A stretch of 64,000 nt of DNA from CAWACP01 sp963780655 (GTDB lineage Bacteria; Acidobacteriota; Terriglobia; Bryobacterales; Bryobacteraceae): contig CAWACP010000004.1 in NCBI GenBank assembly GCA_963780655.1, positions 1,488,001 to 1,552,000 on the forward strand, read 5' to 3'. How positions within the stretch are numbered: position 1 is the stretch's first letter; the number at the start of each line of letters is the position of its first letter. Below are positions 1-7,454 of this stretch, piece by piece. The position numbers and the translations under genes are program-made. Below the pieces are notes generated by a model. That model was given only the letters and a program-made list of their open reading frames with translations. It made no database searches and had not been told where the DNA came from.

Positions 1-10
1 AGGAAACCGC

Positions 11-85
11 GAATGGAAACTGAGTTTCCATTCCAGCCGTTGAATACCAAACACTTGCCTGCACCAAACGGAAATTCAGTTTCCG
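11..85. repeat. pair of related hairpins
   Basis: Two short inverted repeats lie at the left edge. The first (11-33) has perfect 10-bp arms around a TGA loop. The second (69-85) has 6-bp arms CGGAAA/TTTCCG around 5 bases. Both read as variants of GGAAACTGA(G/A)TTTCC. They are in non-coding DNA just upstream of a larger repeat. The function is unknown; they could be transcript ends of a gene left of the window. Confidence 0.5.
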
Positions 86-96
86 CCAACCGGCTT

Positions 97-143
97 GGTG
101 GGGCGGTCCCCCGGACCGCGCGGGACGCCTTCGTCCCGCTGCC
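97..143. repeat. modular GC-rich hairpin repeat (GGTGGGGC family)
   Basis: The stretch starts with GGTGGGGCGGTCCCCCGGAC and holds two nested hairpins (GCGGTCC/GGACCGC and GGGACG/CGTCCC). The same modules in the same order recur at 36942-37037, and part of the design at 59670-59710. It is non-coding and belongs to the intergenic repeat family described in the findings. Confidence 0.7.
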
Positions 144-268
144 GCACGCGTTCACCGCCATCGACTGGAGAGGAATGCACTCCTCTCCGGAGCGCAGCTC
201 GGGAAACTATCCGTGGCTGCCGACGGGTGGCTTCACCGCCGGCCTACGCCTGCTACGATCACTCCAGA

Positions 269-1057
269 ATGGACTTCACGGTAGCAGACACATACGGAGC
301 GGTGTCGGATCTGATGAGATGCGAGAGCGATGTTGCCTCGGGAATGAGACGCCTCCTCGAGCATTGCGATGGCCTCTGTCCAGGTGCCGTGTGGAGCGAA
401 ATCGCAGAACTGGACTTTGCCGCGGATGCCTATCTGCAACGGCGGCTACGCGAGCTTCTCGAAACCGAACCGCCTGATGAAGACATCGTAGCGCTTTGGT
501 TCGGCCTATTCGATGAGACCTCGCCGGACAGCGGAGCTTTCGCAAGGCTCTACCTCGCTGGGGCAGAGTCCTACGATCCTGACGAGACAAATTCTGCCTG
601 GGCGTGTTCCCCAGCTTATTTTCCGAACGGGCGCTACGCGGATTCCGCGGTTCTCCGTTCTATCTCAAAGGTACTGAGCGGGGCCGGGGAGGATATATTG
701 TGGCTGGGCTCATACGTCTTGCCGCTCGGCTACACAAGTCTGGCCATAGCGGACGCATGCCGAGGCCTCTCACCAGACACTCTGCTGGGCCGCCCATCAA
801 CGGCTGTAGCCGTGGGCTTTGATTCTGGCGACTCTATAACCCTGCCGGTAATCAGACCTTCATCTACCCTCGGTCCAGTCGTCGGCTTCAGCATCACTCA
901 TTGGCTGCCACCAGGCGTCGCCGGCGGGCACGAGCGGCTCGTCGCGCGCGATTCCGAAGGGAAAGCCGGCCTTCTGGCGCACAGGGACAACTTCCGCCAC
1001 GGGTTGTCCATGGCGGCACACCACTACGGTCTCGCCTCGCTCCACCAGATCGATTAG
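269..1057 (+). CDS. hypothetical protein with run-on C-terminus
   Basis: I do not recognise a named family with confidence. The first roughly 195 residues look like a real soluble globular protein, acidic with many Leu, Asp and Glu. They contain a segment with PNGRYADSAVL and LPLGYTSLAIADACRG, followed by a VAVGFDSGDSI stretch that looks like a natural C-terminal region. The frame stays open for about 66 more residues, which are antisense to the antitoxin gene at 860-1099 and look low in protein character. The start is taken at ATG 269, because the longer open frame upstream runs through the repeat at 97-143. No strong ribosome binding site is visible. The original stop was probably lost when the two genes were joined. 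Confidence 0.5.
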   Translation: MDFTVADTYGAVSDLMRCESDVASGMRRLLEHCDGLCPGAVWSEIAELDFAADAYLQRRLRELLETEPPDEDIVALWFGLFDETSPDSGAFARLYLAGAESYDPDETNSAWACSPAYFPNGRYADSAVLRSISKVLSGAGEDILWLGSYVLPLGYTSLAIADACRGLSPDTLLGRPSTAVAVGFDSGDSITLPVIRPSSTLGPVVGFSITHWLPPGVAGGHERLVARDSEGKAGLLAHRDNFRHGLSMAAHHYGLASLHQID

Positions 1058-1099
1058 CCTCGAAAGTCGCGCCCTCGCCTCACGCACGCTGACACGCAT
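860..1099 (-). CDS. type II toxin-antitoxin antitoxin, Phd/YefM family (orphan)
   Basis: This 79-residue protein opens with MRVSVREARARLSRLIDLVE and continues GETVVVCRHGQPVAEVVPV. That is the standard N-terminal fold of Phd/YefM-type antitoxins that bind operator DNA and neutralise a PIN (VapC) or similar toxin. The C-terminal tail, rich in Asp, Glu and Trp, is the expected toxin-binding part. ATG at 1099 is preferred to GTG at 1105. The toxin gene normally follows, overlapping the antitoxin stop, but downstream on this strand (below 860) there is no PIN-like frame; instead the end of an unrelated gene on the other strand lies there. The antitoxin therefore appears to be an orphan. Confidence 0.8.
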   Translation of the reverse strand: MRVSVREARARLSRLIDLVERGETVVVCRHGQPVAEVVPVRQKAGFPFGIARDEPLVPAGDAWWQPMSDAEADDWTEGR

Positions 1100-1164
1100 A
1101 CTCACACGTTACAATAACCATATCGCCCGTCCCTGACGGAGCTTCACTCAGGACCTCTAAGATA

Positions 1165-4100
1165 TTGACCGAATCACGCATCCGGGAATTGTTGTCGGCG
1201 CTCGACGAGCGCATCCTCGTTCTCGATGGCGCCATGGGCACGATGATCCATCAGGCGCCGCTGTCCATTGACACTGACTACCAGGGCAAGGAGAACTGCC
1301 CGGAGATCCTGAACTTCACGCGACCCGATGTCATCCTCGACATCCACCGCCAGTACCTCGAAGCCGGGTCCGACATCATCGAGACGAACACGTTCGGCGG
1401 CGCGAGCATCGCACTGGCCGACAATCACCTCGAGGACCGCGCCTTCGAGGTGAACCGCGCCGCGGCGGCCATCGCGCGCCAGGCAGCGGACGAGTTCGCC
1501 ACCCCCGCGAAGCCTCGGTTCGTCGCCGGCTCCATCGGCCCGACCAACAAAGACCTGAACATCACCGGCAAGACCACGTTCGGTGCCATGCGCGAGGCTT
1601 ACTATGAACAGGCGCGCAGTCTGGTGGCGGGCGGCGCCGATCTGCTGCTCATCGAGACCGCCTTCGATACCGGCAGCGTCAAGGCGGGGCTCCTCGCCGT
1701 CGATCAGCTCAGCCGCGAGCTGGGCATTCGCATCCCGGTGATTGTTTCCGTCACCATCGAACGAAACGGCACGATGCTGGGCGGCCAGCCTATCGACGCG
1801 CTGTATACATCGGTGGCCACCGCCGATCTGCTCGCCGTGGGCATGAATTGCGCCACCGGCCCGGACCTGATGACCGATCACATCCGGACCCTCAACGAGC
1901 TGTCGCGGTTCCGCATCTCCTGTTATCCGAACGCGGGCCTGCCGAACGCCGAGGGCAAGTTCGGTGAGACGCCGGAGTCGCTCGCCGCGCAGCTCGACAA
2001 ATTCGCGGCGCATGGCTGGTTAAACATCGTGGGTGGTTGCTGCGGCACCACGCCCGATCACATCCGCGCCATTGCCGAAATGGCCGCCGCACGACGGCCT
2101 CGTCCCATCAGGGCTCCCGATCATCGGGCGCGCTACTCGGGCGTCGAGATGGTGGAGGCCGAGGACAGCAGCCGGCCGCTCATCGTGGGAGAGCGCACCA
2201 ACGTCATCGGTTCGCGCGCGTTCAAGGCGCTGGTGGCCGACGAGAAGTGGGAAGAGGCCAGCGAGATCGCGCGCCAGCAGGTGAAGAAGGGCGCGCACAT
2301 CGTGGACGTCTGCCTGCAGTCGAGCGATCGCGTGGAGTTGAACGACATCGCCCCGTTCTACGGGAAGCTGATGCCGAAGATCCGCGTTCCGGTGATGATC
2401 GACACCACCGATGCCGAGGCCATCGAAAAGGCGCTCACGTTCTGCCAGGGGAAGGCGATCATCAACTCGGTGAACCTCGAGGACGGCGAGGAGAAGTTCG
2501 AACGCGTGTGCCCGCTGGCGCGGAAATACGGCGCGGCGCTGGTGGTGGGAACCATCGATGAAGATAAGGTGCAGGCGCAGGCGTTCACGCGCGAGCGGAA
2601 GCTGGCGGTGGCCCAGCGTTCGGTGGATCTGCTGACCGCGAAGTACGGCATTCCGCCCGAGGACATCATCATCGACCCGCTGGTGTTCCCCTGCGCCACC
2701 GGCGACGAGAACTATATCGGCGGCGCGGTGGAGACCATCGAAGCGATTCGTCTGGTCAAAGAGAACATCCCGTACGTGAAGACGATTCTCGGCGTTTCGA
2801 ACATCTCCTTCGGGCTGCCGGCCAACGCGCGCGAGGTGGTGAACTCGGTTTTCCTGTACTACGCGACCAAAGCGGGCCTCGACCTGGCGATCGTCAACGC
2901 GGAAAAGCTGGAACGCTACGGCAGCATCCCCGAGGAGGAGCGGCGTCTCGCGGAAGACCTGTTGCGCAACTCGACGCCGACCAATGTTCCCGCCGGGCAT
3001 CCCGCGGAGGAACTGCTGAAGACGGCGCCTGAGGACTGGCGCGACCAATCGCGCGAACAGAAGGCCGCGGTGAATCAGTTCCACATCGCCGCCATCGCCG
3101 AATACTTCCGGCGCGCCACGAAGAAGGTGAAGGTCCAGGCCGCCGAGCTGCCGCTCGATCAGCGGCTAGCGAACTACATCATCGAGGGCACGAAGGACGG
3201 CCTCATCGCCGATCTCGACCGTAAGCGCGCGGAAGGCGCCGCGCCGCTCGATATCATCAACGGTCCGCTGATGGCCGGCATGGGCGAGGTCGGCCGGCTG
3301 TTCAACAACAACGAGCTGATAGTGGCGGAGGTGCTGCAATCGGCCGAGGCGATGAAGGCCGCGGTCGCGCACCTGCAGCAATTCATGGAGAAGGCCGACA
3401 CGGCGGCGCGCGGGCGTATCGTGCTGGCCACGGTGAAGGGCGACGTGCACGACATCGGCAAGAACCTTGTCGAGATCATCCTCAGCAATAACGGCTATGA
3501 GGTGATCAACCTCGGCATAAAGGTGCCGCCCGACCAGTTGATCGAGGCGTGGCGCGAGCACAAGCCCGACGCCATCGGACTCTCCGGGCTGCTGGTGAAG
3601 AGCGCGCACCAAATGGTGGTCACGGCATCGGATTTCCACGATCACGGTGTGTCCGTCCCGCTGCTGGTTGGCGGCGCCGCGCTGTCCGATCGTTTCACGC
3701 GCACGCGCATCGCGCCGGCTTATACCGCGCCCACCTTTTACGCGAAGGACGCGATGACCGGCCTGCGCATCATGAACGAGCTGATGGATCCGGCCACGCG
3801 CGAGACGGCATTATCGGCGCACGTGTTCACCGAGGCCGCGCCCGAGTCCGCCGCGTCGGTAGAGAGCGCTGCGCCGGCTACACTGGCACGCAGTCCGAAG
3901 GTGCGGACCGATATTCCGATTCCCGCCGCGCCGTATCTCGATCGCCGCGTGCGCGAGGTGCCGAACCTCGGCGAGGTCTGGAGCTACATCAACCCGTACA
4001 TGCTCTACGGCAGGCATCTCGGCTTCAAGGGTAATTTCGAGAAGCTGCTGGCCGAACGCGACCCGAAGGCGCTCAAGCTCTATCACGATATGGAAGCCGT

Positions 4101-4731
4101 GAAAGCCGAAGCGGCCACGTTCATGAAGGTGCGCGCGGTGTGGCAGTTCTTCGAGGCCGAGCGCGACGGCAACGCCATCCACCTGTTCGCGCCCGGCTCC
4201 GCGACGCCGCTGCACACGTTCGCGTTCAGAAGGCAAGCGAAATCCGACGGGCTGTGTCTGAGCGACTACATCCTCGATGCCGACGAGGGCCGGCGCGATC
4301 ACCTGTGTCTGTTCGTCGTGACCGCCGGCGCGGGCGTCCGTGCGGCCTCGGAGAAAGCGAAAGAAGCCGGCGAGTTTTTCCGCTCGCATGCCCTGCAGGC
4401 GCTGGGCATCGAAACGGCCGAGGGCTGCGCCGAGTGGCTGCATCGCCGCATCCGCGAGGACTGGGGCTTCCCCGATCCTCCGACGCTCACCATGCACGAG
4501 CGGTTCACGTCGCGCTACCGCGGCAAACGCTACAGCTTCGGCTACCCGGCCTGCCCGAACCTGGATGACCAGCGCGGGCTCTTCGATCTGCTGCGGCCCG
4601 AGGAGATCGGCGTCGAGCTGACCGAGGGCATGATGATGGAGCCCGAGGCGAGCGTCAGCGCGCTGGTGTTCCACCATCCCGACTGCGCCTATTTCACAGC
4701 GGCCGACGTAGCCGAAGCCGTCGAGGTGTAG
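1165..4731 (+). CDS. metH: cobalamin-dependent methionine synthase
   Basis: MetH transfers a methyl group from 5-methyltetrahydrofolate to homocysteine through enzyme-bound cobalamin. All four modules are present in 1188 residues (E. coli has 1227). The homocysteine-binding barrel (about 1-320) has zinc cysteines C229, C292 and C293 in MNCATGPD and GGCCGTT. The pterin-binding barrel starts at GERTNVIGSRAFK (about 340-610). The cap and cobalamin domains (about 640-880) carry DVHDIGKN with the cobalt ligand H762. The SAM-dependent reactivation domain follows (about 930-1188). The start is TTG at 1165 with AGGAC about ten bases upstream. No cobalamin riboswitch fits in the short gap upstream. 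The gene stands alone and its stop codon lies inside a short hairpin repeat. Confidence 0.97.
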   Translation: MTESRIRELLSALDERILVLDGAMGTMIHQAPLSIDTDYQGKENCPEILNFTRPDVILDIHRQYLEAGSDIIETNTFGGASIALADNHLEDRAFEVNRAAAAIARQAADEFATPAKPRFVAGSIGPTNKDLNITGKTTFGAMREAYYEQARSLVAGGADLLLIETAFDTGSVKAGLLAVDQLSRELGIRIPVIVSVTIERNGTMLGGQPIDALYTSVATADLLAVGMNCATGPDLMTDHIRTLNELSRFRISCYPNAGLPNAEGKFGETPESLAAQLDKFAAHGWLNIVGGCCGTTPDHIRAIAEMAAARRPRPIRAPDHRARYSGVEMVEAEDSSRPLIVGERTNVIGSRAFKALVADEKWEEASEIARQQVKKGAHIVDVCLQSSDRVELNDIAPFYGKLMPKIRVPVMIDTTDAEAIEKALTFCQGKAIINSVNLEDGEEKFERVCPLARKYGAALVVGTIDEDKVQAQAFTRERKLAVAQRSVDLLTAKYGIPPEDIIIDPLVFPCATGDENYIGGAVETIEAIRLVKENIPYVKTILGVSNISFGLPANAREVVNSVFLYYATKAGLDLAIVNAEKLERYGSIPEEERRLAEDLLRNSTPTNVPAGHPAEELLKTAPEDWRDQSREQKAAVNQFHIAAIAEYFRRATKKVKVQAAELPLDQRLANYIIEGTKDGLIADLDRKRAEGAAPLDIINGPLMAGMGEVGRLFNNNELIVAEVLQSAEAMKAAVAHLQQFMEKADTAARGRIVLATVKGDVHDIGKNLVEIILSNNGYEVINLGIKVPPDQLIEAWREHKPDAIGLSGLLVKSAHQMVVTASDFHDHGVSVPLLVGGAALSDRFTRTRIAPAYTAPTFYAKDAMTGLRIMNELMDPATRETALSAHVFTEAAPESAASVESAAPATLARSPKVRTDIPIPAAPYLDRRVREVPNLGEVWSYINPYMLYGRHLGFKGNFEKLLAERDPKALKLYHDMEAVKAEAATFMKVRAVWQFFEAERDGNAIHLFAPGSATPLHTFAFRRQAKSDGLCLSDYILDADEGRRDHLCLFVVTAGAGVRAASEKAKEAGEFFRSHALQALGIETAEGCAEWLHRRIREDWGFPDPPTLTMHERFTSRYRGKRYSFGYPACPNLDDQRGLFDLLRPEEIGVELTEGMMMEPEASVSALVFHHPDCAYFTAADVAEAVEV

Positions 4732-4750
4732 AGTAGGCTTTCAGCCTGCA
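4728..4750 (+). repeat. stop-codon-associated hairpin repeat, copy 1
   Basis: The sequence begins GTAGAGTAGG and ends TCAGCCTGCA, with AGGCT-TTC-AGCCT as stem-loop. It overlaps the metH stop codon (TAG at 4729-4731). Near-identical copies lie at 11217-11240 and 51559-51580, each at or just after a stop codon. It may act as a transcript-end or mRNA-stability element, but it lacks the T-run of an intrinsic terminator. Confidence 0.65.
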
Positions 4751-4835
4751 CTACGGTGCCACTACCAAACAGGAATTTACGGCTCAATACGACAGGACCA
4801 CGCAGATTATCACCGGCCTCGTCTTCGCCATTCTG

Positions 4836-5705
4836 GTGTTCGTGTCGCTCGTCACAAAGAGCCTCATCGTCGCGTCGCTCGGCGTCGCTCTTCTCGTCCT
4901 GGCATACGCGTGGTCGCCACGCGGATATGCGATCTTCGACCGAATGATCATTGTGAAGCGGCTGGCCGGAAACATTAGAATCCCGGTCGATTCCGTCCGT
5001 GAGGTCCGCCTCGCCACGAACGACGATTTCACCGGCTGCATCCGCGTGTGGGGCAGCGGCGGCCTGTTCGGCTATTACGGGACCTTCCGTACGACGAAGC
5101 TCGGCAACTCCAAATGGTATGTGACCGACCGCGGGAAAGCCGTGATCGTCTCCACCAGCGAGAAAACGATAGTCCTCAGTCCGGATGACCCATCTGCCCT
5201 TGTCGCGGCCATCCGAGGAACTGCTCCTGCACCGGCAATGCCGAGCCAGGAATTCGGCGGCACGGTCCTCTCCGGCGGTGCCAGATTCCGGGGACTGCGG
5301 CTCGGACTGGCGATCGGCATTGCAGCACTGAGTTTCGTCGCCTTTGCGATGATGTATGCACCGGGTGCGCCGAAGTACACGCTCACGCCCGACAAGCTGA
5401 CCATTCATGACCGCTTCTATCCAGTGACCATCAATGCCGCTGATGTCGATGTTGCCGATGTGAGGATAGTGGACATCAGGACCGATCCGGCGTGGCAGCC
5501 GACTGCGCGGACGAATGGATTCTCGAACTCTCATTACCATTCCGGGTGGTTCCGAGTCGCCAATGGCGCCAAAGCGCGCATGTACTGGGCAAACAAGACC
5601 AGACTCGTGCTGCTGCCGCCCAGAGGCATCGGATCGCCTGTCCTGTTGCAGGTGAACGACCCAGAGCAGTTTGTGGCACAAGCGCGGGAGGAGTGGCATC
5701 GGTAG
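4836..5705 (+). CDS. membrane protein with PH-like domains
   Basis: This 289-residue protein has an N-terminal hydrophobic hairpin (about 1-28), then a segment with GYAIFDRMIIVKRLAGNIRI and a beta-rich region like bacterial PH domains. A third membrane segment (about 151-171) is followed by a second beta-rich region, beginning YTLTPDKLTIHDRFYPVTI, that resembles another PH-like half. The role is unknown; such proteins are often membrane-anchored scaffolds. GTG 4836 is the first usual start codon, but the hydrophobic frame continues upstream (reading ITGLVFAILVFVS). The true start may therefore be an unusual codon nearer 4750, or the N-terminus has lost its start. It is weakly coupled to metH, 104 bases upstream. 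Confidence 0.7.
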   Translation: MFVSLVTKSLIVASLGVALLVLAYAWSPRGYAIFDRMIIVKRLAGNIRIPVDSVREVRLATNDDFTGCIRVWGSGGLFGYYGTFRTTKLGNSKWYVTDRGKAVIVSTSEKTIVLSPDDPSALVAAIRGTAPAPAMPSQEFGGTVLSGGARFRGLRLGLAIGIAALSFVAFAMMYAPGAPKYTLTPDKLTIHDRFYPVTINAADVDVADVRIVDIRTDPAWQPTARTNGFSNSHYHSGWFRVANGAKARMYWANKTRLVLLPPRGIGSPVLLQVNDPEQFVAQAREEWHR

Positions 5706-5798
5706 CCGGGCAGCGGTTGCCATCTGAGCGGGTGAGGAATCCGCAAAGGCGACCACGTACTTCTTCAGTGTGAACCGGGCGTAATTGAACTCGTGGGG

Positions 5799-5872
5799 CA
5801 GGCTTTCAGCCAGGCTTTCAGCCAGGCTTTCAGCCTGCGGCGGCTTTTCAAGCCGCCTGGCCGATTGCAAAT
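5799..5872. repeat. 12-bp tandem repeat plus hairpin repeat
   Basis: Three perfect head-to-tail copies of CAGGCTTTCAGC occupy 5799-5834. They appear to be an expansion of the AGGCTTTCAGCCT hairpin motif seen after metH. They run into a second module (5837-5872) reading GCGGCGGCTTTTCAAGCCGC and then CTGGCCGATTGCAAAT, which recurs around 27637-27707 and partly at 18000-18043. The region between the stop at 5705 and the promoter at about 5890 is otherwise empty. Confidence 0.75.
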
Positions 5873-5892
5873 GAACCCCGGCTGAGCGTCGT

Positions 5893-5949
5893 GCAACCTT
5901 TTGGTTGCAATCGATCGCACGCTCTGATAATATGCAACCCAGAGGTTGC
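5893..5949 (+). promoter_or_regulatory. promoter with twin palindromic operators for the SRPBCC/ArsR operon
   Basis: Two palindromes with identical arms, GCAACC-N4-GGTTGC, lie at 5893-5908 and 5934-5949, 41 bp centre to centre (about four helical turns). Between and within them is a good sigma-70-like promoter: TTGCAA (5905-5910), 17 bp, TAATAT (5928-5933). The first palindrome overlaps the -35 box. The second covers the start of transcription and the AGAGG ribosome binding site of the first gene. This is the expected layout for autorepression by the ArsR-family protein encoded as the second gene. Binding is inferred. Confidence 0.75.
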
Positions 5950-5951
5950 TG

Positions 5952-6440
5952 ATGAGCACAGGCCGCATCGAGAAAAAGATTCTACTGCGCGCGCCGCTCC
6001 AACGCGTCTGGCGCGCCCTGTCCGACTCCGCCGAGTTCGGCACGTGGTTCGGCGTCCGATTCGATGCCCCATTCAAACCGGGCGCCCTGATGCGCGGCGT
6101 CCTGGAAGGGACGAAGGTGGACGCCGAGGTCCGGAAACTCCAGGAAACCCACAAAGGCAAGCCGTTCGACATCACCATTGAGAAGATGGAGCCGGAGCGG
6201 CTGTTCTCATTCCGCTGGCATCCGCATGCTGTCAATCCGGCCATAGACTACTCGGCCGAGCCGACCACGCTGGTTGAGTTCTCGCTCGAAGAACTGGCCG
6301 ACGGCGTCTTGCTGACCGTCACCGAATCCGGCTTCGATCAGATCCCGCTCGCGCGCCGCGCGGAGGCCTTCAGCGCGAACGAAGGAGGCTGGGCCATCAT
6401 GGTGAAAGTGCTCGGGGACTATGTCGGCGGGAAACCGTAG
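5952..6440 (+). CDS. SRPBCC (AHSA1-like) domain protein
   Basis: This 162-residue protein has the helix-grip layout of the activator-of-Hsp90-ATPase-like (AHSA1) branch of the SRPBCC/START superfamily. It opens with GRIEKKILLRAPLQRVWRAL, then DSAEFGTWFG, the central MEPERLFSFRWHP and a late TLVEFSLEEL...GVLLTVTESGFD. These proteins bind small hydrophobic ligands, and the ligand here is unknown. ATG 5952 is chosen because AGAGG lies six bases upstream; TTG 5946 is in frame but falls inside the operator. It overlaps the following ArsR gene by 20 bases. SRPBCC/ArsR pairs are common and usually respond to a small molecule or stress. Confidence 0.88.
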   Translation: MSTGRIEKKILLRAPLQRVWRALSDSAEFGTWFGVRFDAPFKPGALMRGVLEGTKVDAEVRKLQETHKGKPFDITIEKMEPERLFSFRWHPHAVNPAIDYSAEPTTLVEFSLEELADGVLLTVTESGFDQIPLARRAEAFSANEGGWAIMVKVLGDYVGGKP

Positions 6441-6762
6441 ACCGAAATCCTCCGCGCGCGTGTTCGCCGCGCTCGGCGATGAGACGCGCCTGCGGCTGGT
6501 CGGGCGCCTCTGCGATGCCGGGCCGATGTCCATTACCGGTCTGGCCGGCGGCTTCAGGGTGAGCCGGCAGGCGATCACCAAGCACCTCCGCGTGATGGAG
6601 AAGGCAGGTCTGGCGCACCGGGCCCGCCGCGGCCGAGAGAGCATCTGGCAGTTGTCCCCGGAGCGTCTGGAGGAAGCGCGCCGCCATCTCGACCTGATCT
6701 CGAAACAGTGGGATGCCGCGCTCGGGCGGCTCAAAGCGTTCGTCGAGGAATGGCCAGAATAA
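6421..6762 (+). CDS. ArsR/SmtB-family transcriptional repressor
   Basis: The 113 residues form a winged-helix DNA-binding domain. FAALGDETRLRLVGRL is the classic ArsR first helix. The recognition helix region is FRVSRQAITKHLRVMEKAGL, and the wing is ARRGRESIWQLSP. There is no CXC metal-binding motif in the recognition helix, so it is not an arsenic or zinc sensor of the standard type. It is of the kind paired with SRPBCC proteins. It is translationally coupled to the upstream gene (20-base overlap) and is the likely ligand of the two palindromes at 5893-5949. Confidence 0.92.
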   Translation: MSAGNRRPKSSARVFAALGDETRLRLVGRLCDAGPMSITGLAGGFRVSRQAITKHLRVMEKAGLAHRARRGRESIWQLSPERLEEARRHLDLISKQWDAALGRLKAFVEEWPE

Positions 6763-6784
6763 CGCATCAACGCATCATGATGCT

Positions 6785-7021
6785 ATGATCATAATGATGC
6801 GGACAACCATCAATCTGCCAGACGACGTGTATGAGATTGCGCGTGCGGCCGCACATGCAAAATCCATCTCTCTGGGTGATGCTCTTGGCGAGTTGGTTCG
6901 ACGAGCGCTGCAGGCCCAACCCAACGTCGACACCCGGTCTGTTTTTCCATCCTTCTCTCTTCCGGCGGATGCTCCCCCAATTACGCTCGAGCAGACGCTG
7001 AACGCCGAAGATGAGTTGTGA
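6785..7021 (+). CDS. VapB-like ribbon-helix-helix antitoxin
   Basis: A small protein with the ribbon-helix-helix start MRTTINLPDDVYEIARAAA. A short C-terminal tail (about residues 50-78, Pro- and acid-rich) is suited to toxin binding. Several ATG codons (6785, 6794, 6797) can serve as start; the domain itself begins at 6797. Its TGA overlaps the GTG start of the PIN toxin by four bases, the usual coupling of vapBC operons. Confidence 0.85.
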   Translation: MIIMMRTTINLPDDVYEIARAAAHAKSISLGDALGELVRRALQAQPNVDTRSVFPSFSLPADAPPITLEQTLNAEDEL

Positions 7022-7446
7022 AACCTTACCTGCTGGATGTCAACGTCCTCATTGCGCTGGCCTGGAAAAACCATGTCCATAGCCGCGAAGCTCAGGAGTG
7101 GTTTTCGAGACGCGGCGCTGGCGCCTTCCGGGTGTGCCCCATTACACAGACGGCATTCGTGCGCATCTCCTCGAATCCGGCGTTCTCAACAGCGGCGGTG
7201 ACCCCGGCGGAGGCCATCGGTTTGTTGCGCCGCATCGCTGACCTTCCCGGATACGGGTTCTGGCCTGACGACCTCTCGCTGACGGATTCTCCTACGGGCG
7301 CGACTATCATAGCGGGACACCGCCAGGTCACAGACAAGTACTTACTCGATCTGGCAGGGTCGCACGACGGTATCCTCGCAACACTGGACCGCGGCGCGGC
7401 GGGTCTGGGCCGTTCACAAGGGCACGAGGTAGAACTGCTTCTCTGA
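7018..7446 (+). CDS. VapC-like PIN-domain toxin
   Basis: This 142-residue PIN domain starts with YLLDVNVLIALAW, whose first Asp is a metal ligand. It has a conserved central region with TQTAFVRISSNP and ends with LLDLAGSHDGILATLDRG, which carries the remaining acidic metal-binding residues. VapC toxins are Mg-dependent ribonucleases that usually cut tRNA or rRNA. GTG 7018 overlaps the antitoxin stop. It ends eight bases before the end of the convergent APC permease gene. Confidence 0.9.
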   Translation: MKPYLLDVNVLIALAWKNHVHSREAQEWFSRRGAGAFRVCPITQTAFVRISSNPAFSTAAVTPAEAIGLLRRIADLPGYGFWPDDLSLTDSPTGATIIAGHRQVTDKYLLDLAGSHDGILATLDRGAAGLGRSQGHEVELLL

Positions 7447-7454
7447 ACCGTCAC

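Noticed and set aside
1058..1164. Cobalamin riboswitch upstream of metH
   Set aside because: The gap is about 100 bp and shows no B12-box-like sequence; it also contains the antitoxin promoter.
2020..3084. Long minus-strand open frame inside metH (354 aa)
   Set aside because: It is antisense to conserved metH sequence, rich in Arg and His as expected for GC-rich shadow frames, and has no recognisable domain.
5799..5834. CRISPR-like array
   Set aside because: Three 12-bp units without spacers; a simple tandem expansion of a hairpin motif.
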